A DNA stretch of 5,908 nt from Elusimicrobiota bacterium. Its GTDB lineage: Bacteria; Elusimicrobiota; Elusimicrobia; UBA1565; UBA9628. Each line of letters begins with the position of its first letter. The stretch's first letter is position 1. Below the pieces are notes generated by a model, which saw only the letters and a list, made by a program, of their open reading frames with translations, had not been told where the DNA came from and made no database searches. Positions 1 to 5,238 of the stretch are shown piece by piece. The stretch lies in the NCBI GenBank assembly GCA_023700845.1, contig JAMPYD010000139.1, positions 1 to 5,908 of the forward strand, given 5' to 3'. The position numbers and the translations under genes are program-made.

Positions 1-2
1 AC

Positions 3-1058
3 CTCGCCTTCAGCTTCCCGGCGACCTTCAACGACCGGGCCGTCGTCTCCTCGGCGTACAACGGTCAATTCCTGGCGCGCTACGACGGGAACAGCTACAG
101 CCTGAACGCCCAGGCCGCCTGCGCCGCCTTCTCCGACGAGGAAGGCGAGCTCTTCAAGCGCATCCCGGGCGAGGAGGTTCTCGCCCGGCGCCCCGTCCGA
201 AGGACCGCCCCCGCCGCCGCGTCGTCCGGCCTCAGCTCGGCCGACATCGACCGCATCGCCAAGGCCGTGCAAGGCTCCGCGCCGGCGGCCGCCCCCGCCG
301 CGACCTTCCCGCCCTCGCCTTCGCCCCGCTTTTCCGTCGCGGAACGCCCCGACGACCTCGCGATCATCGTCGGCATCGAGACCTACTCCGACATCGCCTC
401 CAAGGCCCCTTACGCCGAGCGCGACGCGGACGCGTTCAAGGCCCATGTCCGCGCCCTCGGCGTGCCCGAGCGCAATGTCGTCCTCCTCAAGGGCGCGAAG
501 GCCGGCAAGGCCTCGCTCGAGAAGAACCTCGAGCAGTGGCTGCCGCGCATGGCCAAGGCCGACAGCCGGGTCTACTTCTACTTCTCGGGCCACGGCGCCC
601 CCGACGTGAAGACGGGACAGGCCTACCTCGTGCCCTGGGACGGCGACCCGAACTTCCTCGAGTCCACGGGCTACCCCGTCGCCAAGCTCTACAAGAAGCT
701 GGGCGAGCTTCCCGCCAAGCAGGTGCTCGTCGCGATGGACTCCTGCTTCTCGGGCGCGGGCGGGCGCTCGGTGCTCGCCTCCGGCGCGCGGCCGCTCGTC
801 GCCAAGATCGACACCGGCGCGGCCCCCGCGACGGTCACCGTGCTCGCGGCCTCGGCCTCGAACGAAATCTCCGGCTCGCTCGACGACAAGGGCCACGGCG
901 CCTTCACCTACTTCCTGCTCGAGGGCATGAACGCGGGCAAGACCACGCCGAAGGCTCTCGCCGAGTACCTGACGCCGCGCGTGCAGGACGAGGCGCGCCG
1001 GCTCAACCGCGACCAGACGCCCCAGCTTCAGGGCGACGGGGCCTGGCCGCTGCGCTGA
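3..1058 (+). CDS. Caspase-like protease (peptidase C14 / metacaspase fold), 5'-truncated by window edge
   Basis: The frame is open from base 3 to the TGA at 1056-1058 (351 codons), so the real start lies upstream; the GTG at 267 is an internal codon, not a convincing start. Visible order: an N-terminal stretch of unrecognised fold (residues about 1-60 of the fragment), an Ala/Pro-rich linker containing a short SSADIDRIAKAV segment (about 78-89), then a caspase-fold domain from about 117 (DDLAIIVGIETY) to the end. The catalytic His is in YFYFSGHGAPD (His197 of the fragment) and the nucleophile in MDSCFSGAGGRS (Cys248); both are intact. The family cleaves peptide bonds after basic or acidic residues, but the specificity here cannot be read. 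The low-complexity linker suits an exported or envelope protein, though the N-terminus that would show a signal peptide is missing. The neighbours give no substrate or partner. Family assignment is firm; role is unknown. Confidence 0.9.
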   Translation, partial: LAFSFPATFNDRAVVSSAYNGQFLARYDGNSYSLNAQAACAAFSDEEGELFKRIPGEEVLARRPVRRTAPAAASSGLSSADIDRIAKAVQGSAPAAAPAATFPPSPSPRFSVAERPDDLAIIVGIETYSDIASKAPYAERDADAFKAHVRALGVPERNVVLLKGAKAGKASLEKNLEQWLPRMAKADSRVYFYFSGHGAPDVKTGQAYLVPWDGDPNFLESTGYPVAKLYKKLGELPAKQVLVAMDSCFSGAGGRSVLASGARPLVAKIDTGAAPATVTVLAASASNEISGSLDDKGHGAFTYFLLEGMNAGKTTPKALAEYLTPRVQDEARRLNRDQTPQLQGDGAWPLR

Positions 1059-1188
1059 CGCGAAAAATCCCTCGTTTTTCGAAAAAAAGCGCAGAGATTA
1101 AAAGCGCTATTTACCGCCGGCGCCGAAAGTGAATAGTGCTTAAAAAATAATGTTTATTTTTCGAAAAACGAGGGGTTTCCTCCGCGTC
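1057..1188. repeat. Long AT-rich inverted repeat with 70-base loop, overlapping the next gene's start
   Basis: Bases 1069-1086 (CCCTCGTTTTTCGAAAAA) are the exact reverse complement of 1157-1174, an 18-bp perfect arm. Pairing extends outward through a T/G position (1068/1175, a G-U pair in RNA), AAA/TTT (1065-1067/1176-1178) and, after a small internal bulge, GACGCG/CGCGTC (1057-1062/1183-1188). The loop 1087-1156 holds a minor stem AGCGC/GCGCT (1088-1092/1104-1108) and the ATG of the following gene at 1150. Each main arm also contains the 12-base palindrome TTTTTCGAAAAA (1075-1086, 1157-1168), and the left arm has a local alternative hairpin (CGAAAAA 1061-1067 with TTTTTCG 1075-1081). No T-run follows the right arm, so it is not a classical intrinsic terminator. 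It may be an RNA control element, a protein-binding site, or a remnant of a small palindromic repeat; the sequence does not decide between these. Confidence 0.8.
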
Positions 1189-1569
1189 GTCCGCCGCCAT
1201 CTCCGCCTGATCGTCGCCGCCGCCTTTCTCGCGAGCCCGGCCCGCGCCGGCAAGCTCGACCTGGATCTGTACGGCGTCCCTCCTCCTCGATTCTCGAAGG
1301 TCCAGGGCCCCCAAGTCCCGAAGGGAGCGCCGTGGCTCCCCGGGGATTTGCGCCACGCGCGGGGCGAGAGCTTCGCCGTGCAGGCGCTCGCCTCCGGCGG
1401 CAGCGCGGGGCTGGGCTTGGCCGGCCTCGCCCAGAACGCCGGCGCCGCGGGCAAGAGCCGGGAAGCCGCGGCCATGTCGGCGGGCTTCGGCGCGATCGCC
1501 CTCATGGGACTGTGGCGGACCTGGCGGCTGTGGCGCGATCCCGCCGCCGACGAAAAACCCAAGAAATAA
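1150..1569 (+). CDS. Small predicted exported or membrane protein of unknown function
   Basis: I do not recognise a family for this 139-residue product. The N-terminus is strongly basic (R5, K6, R8, R12, R15, R16, R19) and is followed by a short hydrophobic core LIVAAAFLA (20-28) and an ARA-G site (cleavage after residue 33), which looks like a signal peptide. The middle is Pro/Gly-rich. A second hydrophobic stretch at about 107-124 (GFGAIALMGLW) followed by Arg/Trp and a Lys-rich tail could be a C-terminal membrane helix. Codons after the first ten are GC-rich at position 3 like the neighbours, which supports real coding. The start codons are AT-rich because they lie in the inverted repeat. 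No in-frame ATG, GTG or TTG follows early enough to keep the signal peptide, so ATG 1150 is preferred, although no Shine-Dalgarno sequence precedes it. A weak TTTACC (1110) / AATAGT (1132) pair with a 16-base spacer could drive it. Confidence 0.6.
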   Translation: MFIFRKTRGFLRVVRRHLRLIVAAAFLASPARAGKLDLDLYGVPPPRFSKVQGPQVPKGAPWLPGDLRHARGESFAVQALASGGSAGLGLAGLAQNAGAAGKSREAAAMSAGFGAIALMGLWRTWRLWRDPAADEKPKK

Positions 1570-1585
1570 ACGCCCCGCGGGGGAC

Positions 1586-1616
1586 TTGTAAAAATCGCGG
1601 CCAGAGGCTATATAAG
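1586..1616 (+). promoter_or_regulatory. Putative sigma-70-type promoter for the GspE/PilB-like gene
   Basis: A TTGTAA box (1586-1591) lies 17 bases before TATATA (1609-1614); the overlapping hexamer TATAAG (1611-1616) matches the -10 consensus at five of six positions with a 19-base spacer. This AT-rich patch is exceptional in its GC-rich surroundings. Either box would place transcription initiation at about 1620-1623, at or just before the ATG at 1623, giving a leader of only a few bases. The same bases also form AAGGGAG (1614-1620) two bases before the ATG, which could instead be a poorly spaced Shine-Dalgarno sequence. Confidence 0.45.
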
Positions 1617-1622
1617 GGAGTC

Positions 1623-3470
1623 ATGGCTTCACTTCCGATCTATTGGAACCGCTGCGAGGGCGACGTCTGGGGCGAGCTGTTCGCGATCAACCTGAACGAT
1701 CCGCATTTCGACGACCTCCAGGGCGTTTACATGGTCTGGCTCGGCGGGAACAAGCCCGCCGCCATCTGCGCGGGCTCCGGGCTGATCCGGGAGCAGCTCG
1801 CGGAGCGACGAGCGCAGCCGGAGCTCCAGGCCCTGCGCGACAAGTCCCTGCTCGTCACCTGGGCCAAGGTCGACCCGCTCGTGAGCAAGGGCGTCGAGCG
1901 CTGGCTGCTCGAGAACCTGCGTCCCAAGGTCGCCAACCGGATTCCCGATTCGCTGCCCGTCGAGGTGAACCTTCCCGGACGCCCCGGCCAGGCCGCGCCC
2001 GACGCGGGCGCGCCGCCGAACCAGCTGTTCCAGGACCTGACCGCCCCCGATTCGGCGCCGCCCGAGACCCACACCGCGGGGCCCGCCCTCGCCGCGGCCG
2101 CGCCCATCACCCCCCCGCCCGTCGCGGCCCCGGCCCCGGCCAAGACGCCCGCCGCGGGCGTCGAGCCGCAGCGCCTGCCGCTCCAGGCCGAGTTCATCGA
2201 CATGGTCAAGCGGGCCAAGGAGACGACGAAGGGCGGCATGTTCGGCGGCGGCGGCAGGCCCAAGCCCGAGGAAGAGAAGCTCGTGTCCGACGCGGTGCAG
2301 AGAATCCTGAAGGAGGCGGTGAAGCTGCGCGCCTCGGACGTGCATCTCGAGCCGCTCGACAGCGCCCTGCGGGTGCGCTTCCGCGTCGACGGCATCCTCG
2401 AGGAGATGATGCAGATTCCGGCGTCGCTGAACCTGCGCGTGGTGTCGCACATCCGCGTGACGTGCGGCCTCGACCCGGAGCGCGGCATCGGCACGAGCAA
2501 GCCCGAGGACGCGCGCATGTCCCTCTCCCAGGAAGGCATCGAGGTGGACCTGCGCCTGTCCACCTTCCCGACGCCGAACGGCGACAAGGCCGTGCTGCGC
2601 CTGATCCCGCGGAACACGAAGGTTCCGGCGCTCGAGGAGATCGGCCTCGAGCCGAAGATCACCGAGGCCCTGCGCGCGGTGAGCACGCGCCCCCAGGGGA
2701 TGTTCATCGTGACGGGCCCGACGGGCAGCGGCAAGTCGACGACGCTGTACACCTTGCTCCAGCAGATCAACTCCCCGTCGCGAAACATCGTGACGCTCGA
2801 GGATCCGATCGAGAAGAAGATCCCCGGGGTCAACCAGGGCATGATCCAGCCCAAGGCCGGCTTCGGCTTCGCCGAGGGTCTGCGGGCGATCCTGCGCCAG
2901 GACCCGAACGTGATCATGGTCGGCGAGATCCGCGACCTCGAGACGGCGGAGATCGCGGTGTCGGCGTCGCTGACCGGCCACATGATCTTCACGACCCTGC
3001 ACACGAACAGCGCGCTCGGCGCGATCACGCGCCTCTTCGACATGGGCCTCGAGCCGTTCCTGATCGCCTCCGCGCTGACCGCCGTCTCCGCCCAGCGCCT
3101 GGCGCGGAAAGTCTGCGAGACGTGCGCGCAGCCCTACGAGCCGACCGCCGCGGAGGTCGCCGAGGTCGAGCACCGCGTCAAGAGCGCCGGCATCCGCATG
3201 CCCGACGGCCTGCTGAAAAACCTCAAGCGCGGGGCCGGCTGCGCCGCCTGCCGCCAGAGCGGCTACCTCGGACGCGCCCTGCTCTTCGAGTACATCGCCG
3301 TCAGCCCGGCCCTGCGCGCGCTGATCCTGAAGAAGGCCGGGCTCGACGACCTGCGCGCGGCCGCCCTCAAGGACGGCAGCGATCCGCTGATCGCCGACGG
3401 CCTGCGCAAGGCCGCGGCCGGCGTCATCTCGATCTCCGAGGTGTTCCGCGTCGTCGATTCGACCGACTAG
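1623..3470 (+). CDS. GspE/PilB-family secretion or type IV pilus ATPase with GIY-YIG-like N-terminal domain
   Basis: This 615-residue protein has a clear type II secretion / type IV pilus assembly ATPase core. Motifs in order: Asp box region ASDVHLEP (237-244), Walker A GPTGSGKST (365-373), Walker B region VIMVGEIRD with Glu435 (430-438), His box TGHMIFTTLHTN (451-462), and a four-Cys zinc site C498-x2-C501 and C540-x2-C543, typical of PilB/GspE rather than PilT. All key residues are present. Such hexameric ATPases sit at the cytoplasmic face of the inner membrane and power pilin or pseudopilin polymerisation. The usual N-terminal MshEN/T2SSE-N domain is not visible. Residues 1-120 instead resemble a GIY-YIG fold (GVY 34-36, Arg56, Glu92), joined by an Ala/Pro-rich linker (about 121-182). 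ATG 1623 is chosen because the domain begins there and promoter-like sequence precedes it; the frame is open upstream to at least 1332 but overlaps the previous gene. No pilin, PilC or secretin gene adjoins, so the machine it serves is unknown. Confidence 0.92.
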   Translation: MASLPIYWNRCEGDVWGELFAINLNDPHFDDLQGVYMVWLGGNKPAAICAGSGLIREQLAERRAQPELQALRDKSLLVTWAKVDPLVSKGVERWLLENLRPKVANRIPDSLPVEVNLPGRPGQAAPDAGAPPNQLFQDLTAPDSAPPETHTAGPALAAAAPITPPPVAAPAPAKTPAAGVEPQRLPLQAEFIDMVKRAKETTKGGMFGGGGRPKPEEEKLVSDAVQRILKEAVKLRASDVHLEPLDSALRVRFRVDGILEEMMQIPASLNLRVVSHIRVTCGLDPERGIGTSKPEDARMSLSQEGIEVDLRLSTFPTPNGDKAVLRLIPRNTKVPALEEIGLEPKITEALRAVSTRPQGMFIVTGPTGSGKSTTLYTLLQQINSPSRNIVTLEDPIEKKIPGVNQGMIQPKAGFGFAEGLRAILRQDPNVIMVGEIRDLETAEIAVSASLTGHMIFTTLHTNSALGAITRLFDMGLEPFLIASALTAVSAQRLARKVCETCAQPYEPTAAEVAEVEHRVKSAGIRMPDGLLKNLKRGAGCAACRQSGYLGRALLFEYIAVSPALRALILKKAGLDDLRAAALKDGSDPLIADGLRKAAAGVISISEVFRVVDSTD

Positions 3471-3487
3471 CGCGATTTAGGTATCAT
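3458..3487 (+). promoter_or_regulatory. Putative promoter of the purDEK operon
   Basis: TATCAT (3482-3487) matches the -10 consensus at five of six positions and ends exactly 6 bases before the GTG of purD at 3494. The upstream element is poor: TTCGAC (3458-3463), inside the end of the ATPase gene, with an 18-base spacer. A start of transcription at about 3493-3494 would give a leaderless or nearly leaderless purD mRNA, in keeping with the absence of a well-placed Shine-Dalgarno sequence (only AGG at 3479-3481, 12 bases away). Read-through from the ATPase gene, which ends 23 bases before purD, is an alternative. No purine riboswitch could fit in this gap. Confidence 0.4.
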
Positions 3488-3493
3488 CAGCCC

Positions 3494-4753
3494 GTGAGGG
3501 TCCTCCTTCTCGGCTCCGGCGGCAGGGAACACGCGATGGCGTGGGCGTTGGCGAAGAGCCCCGCGCTCACGAAGCTGTGGGCCGCGCCGGGTTCCGACGG
3601 CATGGGCGCCTTGGCCGAACGCGTCCCCCTCGACCCTCTCGACCCCAAGGCCGTGAGCGCCTTCTGCGCGGAGAAGGGCGTCGAGCTGCTCGTCGTCGGG
3701 CCGGAGGCGCCGCTCGCCGCCGGCGTCGCCGACGCGGTCCGCGCCGCGGGCGTCCCCGTGTTCGGCCCGGGCAAGGACGGCGCGCGACTCGAGTCCTCGA
3801 AGGCCTTCGCCAAGGATTTCATGCTCCGCCACGGACTGCCCACCGCCCGCGCGCGCGTCGGCGGCTACGAGGAAGCCCTGGCGGCAGCCAGGGCGTTCGG
3901 CGGGCGGTGCGCGGTCAAGGCCGACGGCCTCGCCGCCGGCAAGGGCGTGATCGTCTGCACGGCGCTGCCGGAGGCCGAGGCGGCGGTCGCGACGCTCGCC
4001 GCGACCGGCGCCGGCAGCACCTTGCTCGTCGAGGAGCTGCTGACGGGGCCCGAGATCTCGATGATGGCCGTGCTCGACGGGACATCGTACGCCCTGCTTC
4101 CCGCGAGCCAGGACCACAAGCGCCTGCTCGACGGCGACCTCGGCCCGAACACCGGCGGCATGGGCGCGCTGTGCCCCGTCCCGCTCGAAGCCCCGCTGCT
4201 GGCCCGAATCCGGTCCGACGTCTTCGACCGCGCGCTCGAGGGCCTGAAGAAGGACGGGCTCGACTACCGCGGCGTCCTGTACGCGGGCCTCATGCTCACG
4301 CCGGACGGGCCGAAGTGCCTCGAGTTCAACGCGCGCCTCGGCGATCCGGAGACGCAGGCGATCCTCCCCCTGCTCGACGCCGACTTCCTCGAGCTGTGCC
4401 TCGCCTGCGCGCGCGGCGAGCTGAGGACGGACCGCGTCCCGGCCCGCCCCGGCGCCTGCGTGTCCGTCGTCGTCGCCGCCGAGGGCTACCCGGAGGCGCC
4501 GAAGCCCGGCGCGCTATTAACGCCTGAAGCGGCCGAAGGCCGCGAAGGCGTGATGGTGTTCCACGCGGGCACGAGGAAGGACGGGGACCGCTGGCTCGCG
4601 GCGGGCGGGCGGGTGCTCGCCGTCGTCGGCCTCGGCGCGGACCTCGCCGCCGCGCGCGAACGCGCCTACGGCGCCCTGCCGCTCGTCGCCGGACCGCGGC
4701 TGCGCTGGAGGAAGGACGTCGCCGCCAAAGTACTCGGAAGGAGCCTCGCGTGA
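3494..4753 (+). CDS. purD: Phosphoribosylamine--glycine ligase (GAR synthetase)
   Basis: PurD (EC 6.3.4.13) joins glycine to 5-phosphoribosylamine with ATP to give glycinamide ribonucleotide, step two of de novo purine synthesis, in the cytosol. The 419-residue product is close to the usual length (about 420-430). It shows the N-terminal nucleotide-binding loop LLLGSGGREHA (4-14), the ATP-grasp segment KADGLAAGKGV (142-152), GPEISMMA in the middle of the ATP-grasp fold, the signature SQDHKRLLDGDLGPNTGGMG (205-224), and the metal-binding EFNARLGDPETQ (277-288), where Leu282 replaces the more usual Phe. The C-terminal RWRKDV closes the domain. The GTG start is fixed by the conserved RVLLLGSGGREHA beginning directly after it; an open frame continues upstream but is the out-of-frame shadow of the ATPase gene. 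It is the first gene of a purD-purE-purK run and its stop overlaps the purE start by four bases (GTGA). Confidence 0.97.
   Translation: MRVLLLGSGGREHAMAWALAKSPALTKLWAAPGSDGMGALAERVPLDPLDPKAVSAFCAEKGVELLVVGPEAPLAAGVADAVRAAGVPVFGPGKDGARLESSKAFAKDFMLRHGLPTARARVGGYEEALAAARAFGGRCAVKADGLAAGKGVIVCTALPEAEAAVATLAATGAGSTLLVEELLTGPEISMMAVLDGTSYALLPASQDHKRLLDGDLGPNTGGMGALCPVPLEAPLLARIRSDVFDRALEGLKKDGLDYRGVLYAGLMLTPDGPKCLEFNARLGDPETQAILPLLDADFLELCLACARGELRTDRVPARPGACVSVVVAAEGYPEAPKPGALLTPEAAEGREGVMVFHAGTRKDGDRWLAAGGRVLAVVGLGADLAAARERAYGALPLVAGPRLRWRKDVAAKVLGRSLA
4736..4743 (+). promoter_or_regulatory. Shine-Dalgarno sequence for purE
   Basis: GGAAGGAG, within the end of purD, stands 6 bases before GTG 4750. 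This is a near-ideal ribosome binding site. It settles the GTG start of purE and shows that the host uses Shine-Dalgarno initiation inside operons. Confidence 0.85.
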
Positions 4754-5238
4754 AGAAGAATCGACCCCTCGTCGGCATCATCATGGGCAGCAAGTCGGAC
4801 TGGAAGACGATGAAGGCCGCCGCCGACGTTCTCCGTGATTATCAGGTGCCGTACGAGGCCTCGGTCGTCTCCGCGCACCGCACGCCGATGAAGCTGTTCA
4901 GCTACGCCGCCGCCGCCGAGAAGAAGGGGCTCAAGGTCATCATCGCCGGCGCCGGGGGCGCGGCGCACCTTCCGGGCATGACCGCGGCGATGACCTGGCT
5001 GCCCGTGCTCGGGGTGCCCGTCGAATCGCGCGCGCTCAAGGGCCTCGACTCCCTGCTGTCGATCAACCAGATGCCGCGCGGCGTCGCCGTCGCCACGCTC
5101 GCGATCGGCGAGGCGGGCGCGGCCAACGCGGGGCATCTCGCCGCCCAGATCCTCGCGCTGAACGATCCCGCGCTGTCCCGGCGCGTCAAGAAGTTCCGCG
5201 ACGCGCAGACGCGGAAAGTCCTCCGGGACTCGCTGTAG
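4750..5238 (+). CDS. purE: N5-carboxyaminoimidazole ribonucleotide mutase (class I PurE)
   Basis: Class I PurE (EC 5.4.99.18) moves the carboxyl group of N5-CAIR to C4 to give CAIR, working after PurK. The 162-residue product matches the usual size (about 160-170). Visible motifs are the phosphate and ribose-binding GIIMGSKSDW (9-18), SAHRTP with the catalytic His43 (41-46), AGAGGAAHLPGM (66-77), and the C-terminal SINQMPRGVAVATLAIGEAG block followed by ANAGHLAAQIL. These, and the adjacent purK, place it in the class I mutase group rather than the class II AIR carboxylases of animals. The family usually forms octamers in the cytosol. The start is a GTG sharing GTGA with the purD stop and served by a strong ribosome binding site, so translation is probably coupled. 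Its TAG stop shares one base with the purK GTG. Confidence 0.97.
   Translation: MKKNRPLVGIIMGSKSDWKTMKAAADVLRDYQVPYEASVVSAHRTPMKLFSYAAAAEKKGLKVIIAGAGGAAHLPGMTAAMTWLPVLGVPVESRALKGLDSLLSINQMPRGVAVATLAIGEAGAANAGHLAAQILALNDPALSRRVKKFRDAQTRKVLRDSL

Noticed and set aside
536..1132. Plus-strand open frame of 198 residues overlapping the caspase domain
   Set aside because: Arg/Gly/Leu-rich shadow of the caspase gene in a different frame, without recognisable motifs.
1069..1174. The long inverted repeat as an intrinsic terminator of the caspase gene
   Set aside because: The loop is 70 bases and no T-run follows the right arm, which continues into the coding sequence of the next gene.
1573..1582. CCCCGCGGGG palindrome after the small gene as a terminator stem
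   Set aside because: The stem is only four pairs with a two-base loop and no following T-run, and such palindromes are expected by chance in GC-rich DNA.
1332..1622. N-terminal extension of the ATPase from an in-frame start at 1332
   Set aside because: It overlaps the small exported-protein gene out of frame, is Arg-rich with no domain, and passes through the promoter-like AT-rich gap. ATG 1623 fits the domain start.
1629..3173. Long minus-strand open frames (to 514 residues) opposite the ATPase gene
   Set aside because: They lie wholly antisense to a gene with unmistakable ATPase motifs, have Arg/His/Leu-rich compositions typical of GC-rich shadows, and show no motif or ribosome binding site.
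3..3470. A defence or cell-death island made of the caspase, the small exported protein and the GIY-YIG-like ATPase
   Set aside because: The three genes are separated by gaps with their own promoter-like signals, the ATPase is a standard secretion/pilus motor, and nothing ties them into one system. The upstream context needed to judge the caspase is missing.
1643..3493. Upstream extension of the purD frame through the ATPase gene
   Set aside because: The extension is Arg/Pro/Ala-rich shadow sequence in another frame of the ATPase gene. PurD homology begins right at GTG 3494.
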